A stretch of DNA of 64,000 bases from Vanilla planifolia (taxonomy: Eukaryota; Streptophyta; Magnoliopsida; Asparagales; Orchidaceae), in NCBI GenBank assembly GCA_023846275.1, contig JAIUJO010002340.1, positions 95,001-159,000 on the forward strand, in the 5' to 3' direction. The first letter of the stretch is position 1; the number at the start of each line of letters is the position of its first letter. The notes beneath the pieces are model-generated. The model was not told the DNA's origin. It ran no database searches and saw nothing but the letters and a program-made list of their open reading frames with translations. Shown in pieces: positions 24,549 to 36,500 of the stretch. A program made the translations under genes and the position numbers.

Positions 24549-27500
24549 AAGTAGAGTAGAGCAGAGTAGAGTAGAGTAGAGTAGTTTTGAGTATAGTATA
24601 GTAAAGTAAAGTAGGATAGAGCTATGCTAGGCTTAGCTAGGTTAGAGTAAAATAAAATAGAGTAGAGTAAAGTAAGGCTTGGCTAGGCTAGACTATAGTA
24701 AAGTAGAGCTAGGAAGGCTACGGTAGGCTAGGCTAGATTAGAGTAGACTTGAGTACATTAGAGTAGAGTAGAGTAGAGAAGAGTAGAAAAGAGCTGAGTA
24801 GAGCAAAGCAGAGTAGAGCATAGCAGAATAGAGCATAATAGAGCTGTAAAAAGAAGAGAAGAGCATAATAGAGTAGAGAAGAGCTAGGGTAGGCTAAGCT
24901 ATGCTACATTAGGCTAAGCAAGGCTAGAGTAGAGTAAAATAGAGTAAAGTAGAGTAGAGAACAGTAGAGTAGTGAACAGTAGAGCAGAGTTGAGCAGAGC
25001 AGAGAAAAGTAGAATAGAGTAGAGCAGAGTAGAGTAGAGCTAGATTATGCTAAGCTTGGCTAGGATAGGTTTGGCTAAGCTAAGCTAAAGTAGACAAATG
25101 TATAGTAAAATAGATTATAGTAAAGTAGAGTGCATAGTAGAGTAGAATAGAGTAGAGTTAGGTTAGGCTAAGCTAGGCTAAGTTAGGTTAGAGTAGAGTA
25201 GCGTATAGTGGAGAAGGGTAAAGTAGAGCAGAGTTGAGTAGGATAGAGTAGAGTAGAGTAGAGTAGAGTAGAGCTAGGATAGGCTAAGAAAGGCTAGGCT
25301 AGGCTACGATAGAGTACAGAAGAGTATTGTTAGGATAGGCTAGGCTAGGCTAGGTTAGAGTAGAGTAGAGAAGAGTAGAATAGAATAGAGTAGAGTAGAG
25401 TAGAGTAGAGCAAAGTATGGTAGAATAGAGCAGATCAAAGCTAGGTTAGGCTAGGCAAGACTGGAGTAGAGTAGAGCTTATGCTATGCTGAGCTAAGCTA
25501 TGTTAGAGTAGAGTAGAGAAAAGATGAGCAAAGTAGAGCATAGTAGAATGGAGTAGAGATGAGCAAAGTAGAGTTGAGTAGAGTAGAGCACAAAAGAGTA
25601 GAGTAGAGCAGAGTAGAGTAGAGTAGAGCAATGTAGAGTAAGGTTAGGCTACGTTATGCTAGGCTAGGCTAAGCTAAGCTTTGTTAGAGTAAAGTAGAGT
25701 ATAGTAGAGTAGAATTTAGTAAGTAGAGTATAGTAGAGTAGAATAGAGTAGAATAGAGCTTGGTTAATCTAGGCTGGGTTGGGCTAGGCTAGGTTAACCT
25801 AGGCTAGATTATAGTAGAGTAGAGCTAGGTTAGGTCCGACTAGGCTCGACTAAAGTAGTGCAGAGTAGAGTAGAGCAGAGAAGAGTAGAGTAAGGCAAAG
25901 TAGTGCAGACAAGAACAAAGCTAAGTTAGTCTAGGCTATAGTAGAGTAGAGTAAAGTAGAGTAAAGCGCAGGAGAGCGAGGTTAGGCCAGGCTAAGCTAA
26001 GTTAGAGTAGAATAGAGTTGAGTAGAGTAGAGTAGATTAGAGTATAGTAGTGTAGAGTGGAGTAGAGTAGAGAAGAGCTAGGTTAGGCTAGGCTTGGCTA
26101 GGGTAAGCTTAGCTAAGCTTGAATAAGCTAGGCTAAACTATGCAAGAGTAGATTAGATTGGAGTATAGTAGAGCAGAGAAAGGTAAAGTAGAGCAAGGTT
26201 AGGATAGGCTAGGCTAGGCTCGAGTAAAGTAGGGTAAAGTAGAGTAGAACTAAGTTAGGCTAGGATAGGCTAGGCCAAAATATGCTAGAGTAAAGTAAAA
26301 TGGAGTAGAGGAGAGCATAGTAGAGTAAAGTAGAGTAGTGTAGAGTAGAGCAAGGTAGAGTACAGCTAGGTTAGGCTAAGCTAAGCTAGGCTGGGATATG
26401 CTAGAGCAGAGTAGAGTAGAGTAGAGTAGAGCTAGGTTAGGCTAGGAAAAGTTAGAGTAGAGTAGAATATAATAGAGTAGATTAGAGTGGAGTAGAGTAG
26501 AGTTAAGTTAAGCTAGGGCAAGAGTAGAGTAGAGTAAATTTGAGTAGAGCAGAGTGGAGTAGGGTAGAGAAGAGCAGAGAAGAGTAGAGTAGAGTAGAGC
26601 ATTGTAGAGTAGAGTAGAGTAGAACAGAGCAAAGCAAAGCAGAGTAGAGCAAAGCAAAGCAAAGCAAAGTAGAGTAGATTAGGGAAGAGTAATGTAGAGT
26701 AAAATAGAGCATAGTAAATTAGAGTAGAACAGATCTAAGTTAGGATAGTTTAGGTAAGAGTAGGCAGGAGTAGAGCATTATAGAGTACAGCAGAGCAAGG
26801 TTAGGTTAAGCTAGATAAAGCTAATCTATAGTTGGCTATGCTAGGTTAAGCAAGAGTAGAATATAGTAGAGTGAAGTAGAGTAGTGTAGAGTAGAGTAGC
26901 GTAGAGTAGAGTAGAGCAGAGTAGAGTAGGTTAAAGGAAAGGAGAGTAGTGTAGAGCAGAGTAGAGTATAGTTGAACAAGGTTAGGCTAGGCTAGTTATG
27001 GCAATGTTAGAGTTTAGTAGAATATAATAGAATAAAGTGGTGTAGAGTAGAGTAAAGTAGATCTTGGTTAGGCTTGGGTAGACAAGGTTAGAGATGAGTA
27101 GAGAAGAGTAGAGTAGATTAGAGTAGAGTAGAGTAGAATGGAGTAGAGTAGCAAAGAGTAAAGTAGATTAAAGTAGAGCAGAGTAGAGTATAATAGAGTG
27201 GAGTAGAGTAGAGTGAATTGGAGTAGAGTTGAGCTAAGTTAGGCTAGGCTATGCTAACACAAGCTAGGCTAGGCTAGGCTAGGCTAGAGCAAAGTAGAGT
27301 AGAGTAGAGTAGAGCTGAGTTGAGTAGAGCAGAGTAGAGAAAAACAGAGAATAGTAGAGTAGAGCTGAGCAGAGCAAAGCTGAGTAGAGCAGAGTAGTGC
27401 TGAGCAGACCAAAGTGGAACAGAGCATAGTAGAGCTTGGTTAGGCTACGCTAGGCTATGTTAGGCCAGGTTAGAGTAGAGTAGAGTAGAGTAGAGAAGAG

Positions 27501-30500
27501 TATAGTAGAGTAGAGTAGAGTATAGTATAACAGAGTAGAATAGAGTAAATCTAGTTAAGGTTATGCTTGATTAAGTTAGGCTAGGCAAGAGTAGAGTAGA
27601 GTAAAGTGGAGTAGAGTAGAGCAAAGCAGAGCAAGGTTAGGTTAGGCTAAAAAAGACCAGGTCTGGGTAAAGTAGAGTAGAGTCAAGAAGAGCAGAGTAG
27701 AGTAGAGTAGAGTAGAGTAGTGTAAAGTAGAGTAGAGTAGAGCAGAGCAGAGCTAACTTAAGCTAGGCTAGGCTAGAGTCTAAAAGAGTAGAATAGGGCT
27801 AGGTTAGCATAGCTTAGGTTAGGCTAGGATAGGCTAGAGTAGAGTAGGGTAGAGTAGAGTAGAGTAGAGTAGAGCAGAGTAGAGTAGTGAAGTGTAGAGC
27901 AGAGTAGAGTAGAGCAGAGCAGAGTACAATAAAGTAGAGCATTGCAGGACAGAGAGGAGAAGAGTAAAGCAGAGCAAAGCTAGGTTAGGCTAGGCTAAGC
28001 TAGAGTAGAGTAGAGTAGAGTAAAGTAGAGTGGAGTAGTGTAAAGCTACGCTAAGGCAAGGTTTGGCTAGGCTAAGATAAACTAGTTTAGTGTGGAGTAG
28101 GGTAGAGTAGGGTAGATTAGAGTAGAGTAGAGTAGAATAGAGCAGAGCAGTGCAGAGTAGAGCATAACAGAGTAGAAAAGAGGAGAGTAGAGTAGAGCAT
28201 AGTAAAAGAGAGAAGAGTATAAAAGAGTAGAGATATGTAGAGCAGAGTAGGGTAGAGAAAAATAGAGTGGAATCGAGTTAGGTTAGGCTAAACTAAGCTG
28301 GCTAGAGTAGAGTTGAGCATAATAGAGGTAGGATTGGCTAGGCTATGTTAGGCTAAATTAGAGTATAGTAGATTAGAGTAGAGTAGAGTAGAATAAAGGT
28401 TAGTAGAGTATAGTATAATAAGGTAGAATAGAGTAGAGTTAGGTTAGGCTAGGCTAGGCTAGGATAGGCAAAGCTAGGGTAAGCTTGGCTAAGCTAAGCT
28501 AGAATATAATAAAGTAGAGAAAAGTAGAGTAGAGAAGAGTAGAGTAGAGCAGAGCTCAGTTAGGCTAGGCTTGCATAAAGTAGAGTAGAGCAGAGTAAAG
28601 TAGAGTAAAGAAAAGCAGAGTAGAATAGAGTAGAGCAAAGTAGAGTAGAGAAAAGTAGAGCAGAGTAAAGAAGAGCATAATAAAACAAGGTTAGGAAAAA
28701 CTATGCTATGATAAGCAAGCCTATTCTAGGTTAGAGTAGAGTAGAGAAGAATAGAGTAGAGTAGAATAGAGTATGGCAAAGTAGAGTAGAGTAGAGTAGA
28801 GTATAATGGAGTAGAGTAGAGTAGAGCTATATTGGGCTTGGCTAGCTAGGCAAGGTTAGGCTATGCTAGGCTAAGCAAGGTCAGGCTATGTTAGTGTAGA
28901 GAAGAGTAGAGTAGAGTATAGTAGAATAGAGTATAGTAGAGTAGAGTAGAGAAGAGCAGGGCAGAGTAGAATAGGGCAGAGTAGAGCAGAGAAGAGCAAA
29001 GTTGAGCAGAGTAGTGCAGAGCATCGTATAACTAGGTTAGGCTATGTTTTGCCAGGCTAGGCATGGCTAGGCTAGGGTAGATATAGTAGAGTAGAGTAGT
29101 ATATAGTATAATAGAATAAAGTAGAGAAAAGTAAAGTAAAGTACAATAGATTATAATATAGTTGAGTAGAGTAGAGTAAAGATAGGTTAGGTTAGGCTAA
29201 GCTATGTTAGGCAACACTAGAGTAGTGTAGAGTAGAGTAAGGTAGAGTAGAGTAGAGTAGGGTAGAGCTCAGTTAGGTTAGGCTAGTTAAGGCTAGAGCT
29301 GAGTAGAATAAAGTAGAGTACAATAGAGCAAAGTAGAGAAAAGTAGAGTAGAACAAAGCGAAGAAGAGCAAAGTAGAATAAAGCAGAGCAGAGTAGAGTA
29401 GAGTACAGCAGAGCAAGCATAGTATAGTAGAGCAAAGGTGAGCTAACTTATGCTAAGCTAGAGTAGAGTAGAGTAGAGCTAGGATAGGCTAGGCGAGGCT
29501 TGGTTAGAGAAGAGCAGAGTAGAGTATTGTAGAGTAGAGTCTACCAGAGTATAAGAGAGTAGACTAGAGTAGAGCAAAGTAGAGTAGAGTAGAGTAGAGT
29601 AGAATAGAGTAGAGTGGAGTAGAACAGAGTAGAGAAAAGAAGAGATTACTAGAATAGAGTATAACTAAGTAGAGTAGGGTAGAGTAAGGCTAGAGTAGGC
29701 TACACTATGCTGGGCAAGGTTAGGCTAAGCTAGGCTAGAGTAGAGTAGATTAGAGTAGAGTAGAGCAAGGTTAGGCTAGGCTTGGCTAGGTTAGAGTAGA
29801 GTATAGTAGAGTAGTGTGGAGTATAGTAGACTAGAGTAGAGTGGAGAAGAGTAGAGTGAGGTTAGGCTAGGCTAATTAGGAGTAGAGTAGAGTAGAGTAA
29901 TACTAGGTTAAGCTAGGCAAAGCTAGAGTATAGTAAAGTAGAGTAGAGCAAAGTAGAGAAGAGTAGAGCAAAGCAGTATAGAGCAGAGCTGAATAGAGTT
30001 AGGTTAGGCTATTCTAGGCAAGGTAAGGTAAGGTTATGCTAGGCTAGGCCAAGCTAGGCTAGAGTAGAGTAGAGTCGAGTTAGGTTAAGCTAGGATAGGC
30101 TATGTTAGGTTAAAATAGAGTAGAGTAGAGTAGAGTAGTGTATGATAAAGTAGAGTTGAGTAAAGTAAAGTTGAGTAGAGCTAGTTACGCTAGGCTAAGC
30201 AATGCTTGTCTAGTCTAGGCTAAAGTAGAGCAGAGTAGAGCTTAGTTAGACTAGGCTAGGCTTGGCTAGGCTTAGCTATAGTAGAATAGAGTAGAATAGA
30301 GAAAAGCAGAGTAGAGCAGAGTAGAGTAAAATAGAGCAAAGTAGAGAAGAACAGAGTAAAGTAGAGCCAAGCTGAGCAGAGTCGAGTAGATTAGAGCAGA
30401 GCAGAGTAGAGCTAGGTTTGGTTAAGCTTGGCAAGGTTAAGCTAGGTTAGAGTAGAGTAGAGTATACTATTTTAGAGTAGAGGAGAGCTAGGTTAAGCTA

Positions 30501-33500
30501 GGCTAGGCTATGCTAAGCTAGGTTAGGCATGCTAGAGTAGAGTAGAGTAAGGTAGAGCTAGGTTAAGTTTGGCTAGGCTTTGCTAAAGTAGACTAGAGTA
30601 AAGTAGGTCAAAGTAGAGTAGAACAGGGATGAGCAGGATAGAGTAGAGCAGAGTAGAGTATTATTAGGCTTGGCTAGGCTAGGTGAAGCTAGGCTTGGCT
30701 AGAGTCTAGTGGAGTTTAGTATATTAGATTAGAGTAGAGCTAGGTTAGGTTAGGCTAAGCTAGGCAAGAGTAGAGTAGAGTATAGTAGAGTAGAGTATAG
30801 CAGAGCAAAAAGTGGAGCAGAGTAAAAAGTAGAGTAGAGTACAGCTTGGTTAGGCTAGGCTAGGCTAGAGTAAAGTAGAGTAGAGTAGAGTAGAGTAGAT
30901 TAGTGTAGAGTATAGTAGAGTAGAGTGGATAGAGTATAGTAGAATAGAGTAGAGCAGAGGAGAGCTGAGTAGAGGAGACTAAAGCATAGTAGAGGTGGGC
31001 AGAGTAGAGTAGAAGTGTAGGGTATAGTAGAGTAGAATAAAGCAAAGCAGAGAAGAGGAGTACAGAGAAAAGTTGAGTAGAGTGTAGTCAAGCAGAGTAG
31101 AGTGGAGCTAAGCTAGGTTATGTTAGGCAAATCTAGGAAAGTCTAGGCTAGGATAGAGTAGAGTAGTGTAGAGTAGAGTAGAGTAGAGTATAGCAAGGTT
31201 ATTGTAGGCTAGACTAAGCTAGGCTAAGTTAGGCCTGAGTAGAGTAGAGTTGATTAGGGTAGAGTAGTGCTAGATTAGGCAAGGCTATGCAAGGTTAAGC
31301 TAGGCTAAAGTAGAGTAGAGTATAGTAGTGTAGAGTAGAGTAGAGTAGAGTAGAGTAGAGTAGAGTAGAGTGGATAGAGTATAATAGAGTAGAGTAGAGT
31401 AGAGTTAGGTTAGGCTAGGGTAGGGTAGCCTTAGAAGGCATAGGCACAATAGGTTAGGCTAGAATAGAGTGGTGTAGAGTAGAGTAGAGTAGAGTTGAGC
31501 AGAGTAGAGCATAAAAGAGAAGGGTAGAGCAGAGCATAAAATAGTAGAGTAGAGTAGATTAGTGTATAGCTGAGTAGAGTAGAGTAGAACTAGGTAGAGT
31601 AGATCTAAGCTGAGTAAAGAAGAGTAGAGCTAGGTTAGACTATGTTAGGCTATGTTATGTTTGGTTAGAGTAGAGTAGAGTGGAGTAGAGCAGAGTAGTG
31701 TAAAGAAGAGCATAGTAAAGTAGAGTAGAGCTAGGTTAAGCTAGGCTAGGCTAGGTTAGGCTAGGTTGGAGTAGAGTATAATAGAGTACAATAGAGTATA
31801 CTAGAGCTAAGATAGGTTCAACTAAGCTAGGCTAGGCCTTGCCAATGTAGAGAAAAGCAAAGAAGAGCATAATAGAGTAGTGTAGAGTAGAGCAAAGTAG
31901 AGAAGAGCTGAGTAGAGTAGAGTAGAGCAGAGTAGAGAAGAGCTAGATTAGGCTAGGCTAGGCTAGAGTCGAGTAGAATAGAGTAGAGTAGAGTATAGTA
32001 GTACTAGGTTAGGTTAGGTTAAGATAGAGTAGAGTAGAGTAGAGAAGAGCAGAGTGGAGTAGAGTTGAGCAAAGCGAAACAGAGCATAGCATAAAAGAGT
32101 AGAGTAGAGCAAAGTAGGGTAGAGTAAAGTAGAGTAGAGTAGATTAGAATAAAGTAAAGTAGAGTAAAGTAGAGCTTGGTTAGGCAAGGTTTGGCTAAAT
32201 GATCCTAGAGTAGAGTAGAGTAGAGTACAATAGAGTAGAGTAGAGTTGAGTATAGCAAAGTAGAGCAAAGCAGAGCAGAGTAAAGTAGAGTAGAGTAGAG
32301 TAGAGTAGAGTTGAGCAGAGTAGAGTGGAGCAGAGCTAGGTCTGGCTATGTGAGGCAATCCAAGGCTAAGCTAGAGTAGAGTTGAATAGAGCTAATTTAG
32401 GCTAGGAAAGGATAAGCAAGTTTAAAGTAGTTTAGAGTAGAGCGGAGTAAAGTAGAGTAGAGTGGAGATGAGCTAGGTTAGGTTAGGCTAAGCTAAGCTA
32501 AACAAGGCTAGAGTAGAGCATTAATCTATAGTAGAGTTGAGTAGATTAGAGCTAGGTTAAGCTTGGTTAGGTTTGGCTAGGTTATGCTAGGTTAGAGTAG
32601 AGTGGATTAGAGTATAGTAGAGTAGAGTAGAGCAGAGCAGAGTAGAGCAGAGTAGAGCAGAGTAGAGCAGAGTAGAAGAAAGTAGAGCAGAGTGAAGTAA
32701 AGAAGAGTAGAGAGCAGTAGAATATAATAGAGTAGAGAAAAGCAGAGTAGCATAGGGAAAACAAAGCAGAGCATAGTAGAGTAGAGAATACAAAAGTAGA
32801 GAAAACTAGAGTAGAGCAGAGTAAGGTTAAGCTAGGCAAGGTTAGGCTATGCTAGAGTAGAGTAGTGTAGAGTAGGATAGAGTAGAGTAGAGGAGAGCTA
32901 GGTTTGGTTAGGCTAAGCTTGGTTGGGCTAGATTAAAGTAGATTAGAGTAGAATAGACTAGAGTAGAGTATAGTAGAGTAAAGTTGAGTGGAGTAGAGTG
33001 CTGATAAGTTAAGTTGGTCTAAGTTAGGCTATACTAGGCTCGTTTGGGCTAGAGTATGCGAGATTATGCAAGAAAAGAGTAGATTATAGTGGACTAGAGT
33101 AGACCAGAGCTATGTTATGCTAGGTTAGGCTAGGAAAGGCTAGAGTAGAGTGGAGTAAAGAAGAGTTTAGTAGAGTAGAGTAGAGTAAAGCAGAGCAGTG
33201 CGGAGTATAGATTAGGAGAGCAGAGTAGAGTAGAGTATAGCAGAGCTAAGTTAGGCTTTGTTAGGGTAGGGTAAGTTGGCTTAGGTTAGGCTAAGTTAGA
33301 GTAGAGTTGGGTAGAGCAGAGTAGCAAGAGCATAGTAGAGTATAGTTAAATAGAGTAGAGCTAGGGTAGTCTAGGCTAGGCTTGGCTAAAGTGGAGTAGA
33401 TTAGAGTAAAGCTAGGTTAGGGTAGGCTAGGCTAGAGTATAGTGTGAGGTAGAGCAGAGTAGAGTAGAGAAGAGTAAAGAAGAGAATAGCAAAACATAGC

Positions 33501-36500
33501 AGAGAACGGTAGAGCACAATAGAGCAAAGTAGAGCTAGCTTAAGCTAGGATAGGCAAGAGTGGAGTATTATAGAGTAGAGTAGAGTAGAGTATAGTAGAG
33601 CTTGTTAGACTAGGCTAAGTTAGAGTACATTAGAGTAGAGAAAAGTAGTGTAGAGAAGAGATGAGTAAAGTAGAGTAGAGTAGAGTTGATAAGAGTAGCA
33701 CAGAGCATAGCAAAGCTAGGTTAGGTGGGTTAAGCTACGCTAGGCAAGGCTCGAGTAGAGTAGAGTAGAGTAGAGCAAGGTTAGGTTAGGCTAAGCTAGG
33801 TTAGAATAGAGTAGAGTAGAGTAGAATATAGTAGAGTAGAGTAGAGTAGCGTAGAGTTAGGTTAGGTTAGCTTAGAGTAATATGGAGTAGAGTAGAGTAG
33901 AGCTGAGGAGAGTAGAGGAGAGCTAAGAAGAGTTGAGTAAAGTAGAGCAGAGCAGAGTAGAGTAGAGCAGAGTAGAGTGGAGCAGAGTAAGGAAAAATTC
34001 AGAGTTGAGTAGAGCAAAGCAGAGAAAAGCTTGGTTAGGCTAGGGTAAGCTAAGCTAGGTTAGGCTAGGCTAGGCTATAGTAGAGTAGAGTAGGGTAGAG
34101 TAAGGTTAGGCTAGGCAAGGCTATGCTAAGTGAGAGTAGAGTAGAGTATAGTAGAGTGGAGTAGAGTAGAGCAATGTTAGGCAAAGCTAGGCTAGGCTTG
34201 GTTAGCCTAGGCTAGAGTAGAGTAAAGTATAGTATAGTAGAGGTCGATTAGGCTAGCTAGAGTAGAGTTGATTAGAGTATAACATAATAGAAAAGAGCAA
34301 AGCAGAGTAGAGCAGAGTAGAGTAGGGCAGAGTAAAGCAGAGTAGAGCGAAGAAGAGCAAAGTAAGTAGAGTAGACTAGAGCAAGGTTAGGCTAAGCTAG
34401 GCAATGCTTGTCTAGGTTGAAGTAGAGTAGAGTAGAGTAAAATGGAGTAGAGTATAGTATAATAGAGTAGAGTAGAGTAGAGTAGACATGGTTAGGATAG
34501 GTTATGCAAGGCTAGGCTTGGCTAGGCTAGGTTTGACTACAGTAGAGTACAGGAGAGTAGAGTACAGTAGATTAGAGTAGAGCAAGATAGAGTAAAGTAG
34601 GAGTAGAGCTAAGTTGAGTAGAGCAAAACATAGTAGAATAGAGCACAACAAGGTAGAGTGGAGCAAAGCAAAGAAGAGTAGAGTAGAGCAGAGTACACCA
34701 GAGCTAGGTTAAGCTAGACTAGGCTAGGCTAGAGTTGAGTAGTGTTTAGTAGAGTAGATTAGAGAAGAGCTAGGTACGTTAGGCTAGGCTCGGCTAGGCT
34801 AGGTTAGGATGGAGTAGAGTAGAGTGAAGTAAAGTAGAGAAGAATAGAATAGAGTATAATACAGTAGAGTTGAGTATAATAATGTAAGATAGACTAGAGC
34901 TAGGATATGTTACAATAGGGTATTGTAGAGTAGAGTAGAGTAGTGTTGAGTAGAGCTATATTAGTCTAGGCTAGGCTAAGCTACTATAAAGTAGGGTAGA
35001 GTAAAGCATAATATAGTAGAGCAAAGAAGTGCAGGGTTGAGAAAGGCAAAGTAGAGTAGAGCAAAGCAAGCTTAGGCTACATTAGGCTATGTTAGGCTAG
35101 GCTAGGCTGGAGTAGAGTAGAGTAGAGTGGAGTAGAATAGAGTATAGCTAGGTTATGCTCAATAAGGGTAGGCTAAATAAGGCTACTGTTAACTAGAGTT
35201 GAGTAGAGTAGAGCAGAGTAGAGTAGAGTAGAGTAATGCAAACTATAGTTGAGTTCAGAAGGATAGAGAAGACCATAGCAAAGTAGTGTAGAGTATAGGA
35301 GAGTAGAGTAGAGTAAAGTAGAGCTAGGTTAAGCAAAGCTATGCTAAAGTGAGGTTGATTAGAGTAGAGTAGAGTAGAGCTGAGCCAAGTTTGGTTTGGA
35401 TAGGTTAGGATAGGCTAGGCTAGGCTAAGGTAGGCTAAGTTAGGCTAGAATAGCAGAGTAGAGTAGAGCTAGTTTAAGCTAGGCTAGGCTAGGCTAGAGT
35501 ATAGTTGAGTAGAGTAGAGTAGAATAGAGCAGAGTAAAGTAGTGCATAGTAAAGCAGAACAAAGTAGAGCAAAGCTAAGCTGACCAGTGAAAAATATAAC
35601 AGAGGATAAGAGAGTAGTGTGGAGAAGAGAAAAGCATAGCAAAGTATAGTAGTGTAGAGTAGAGTAGAGCTAGGTTAGATAAGGGTAGAGTAGATTATAA
35701 TAGAGTAGTATTGAGTAATGTATAGTAGAGCTACATTAGTCTAGGTTAGGCAAGGCTAGGATAGGTTGGGCTAGACTAGGCTAGAGGAGAGTATTGTAGA
35801 GTATAGCTAGTTTAGGCTAGGCTAAATTAGGCAAGAGTAGAGTAATGTAGAGAATAATAGAGTAGAGTAGAATAGATTAGAGAAGAGTAAAGCAGAGTAG
35901 AGTATAGTAGAATAGAGTAGAGTAGAGCAGAGTAGAACCGAACAGAGCAGAGTAAAGTAAAGTAGATAAAGTAGAGTAAAGTAAAATAGAGTAGAGGAGA
36001 ACAGAGGAGATGGGAAGTTATGAGAGTAGAGGAGATGAGAGGAGAGTAGATTAGAGTAGGGTAGAGTAGAGAAGAGTAGGGAAGAGAAAAGTAGTGTAGA
36101 GAAGAGTAGAGTAGAGTAAAGTAGAGTAGAGTATAGCAAAGTAGAATAGAGCAGAGCTATGTTCGATGAGGCTGGGCTAAGCTAGGCTAGGCAACAAAAG
36201 AGTAGTGTATTGTAGAGTAGAGTAGAGTAGAGTATAGCAGAGCTGAGTTAGGTTAGGTTAGGCTACACTAAGCAAGGCTTGGCTAGGCTAGAGTAGAGTA
36301 ATATAGTAGAGTAGAGCAATGTAAAGCTAGGTTAGGCTAAGCTAGGCTAGGCTTGGCTAGGTTAGAGAATAATTAAATAGAGTATAGTAGAGTAGAGTAT
36401 AATGGAGTAGATTATAGTAGAGTGTAATAGAGTAAAGTAAAGCTTGGTTAAACTAGGCTAGGTGAGGCTGGGCTTGAGTGGAGTAGAGTAGAGTAAAGTA

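Larger units (their letters stand above)
22869..24900 (+). repeat. Long-range duplication, left copy, first part (pairs with 46.3-49.1 kb)
   Basis: Rare landmarks recur in the same order about 23.4-24.2 kb to the right: TTCGACTTTACTA at 22896 and 46333, CTAAGTTAGGCTTAGTTA at 23761 and 47255, GAAGTGTAGAG at 24451 and 47966, GATAGAGCTATG before TAGGCTTAGC at 24615 and 48120, and the GCT(G/A)TAAAA(A/T)GAAGAG phrase at 24843 and 49067. The offset rises from 23.44 to 23.52 kb and then to 24.22 kb, so about 0.7 kb is extra in the right copy near 48.2-49.0 kb. Confidence 0.8.
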
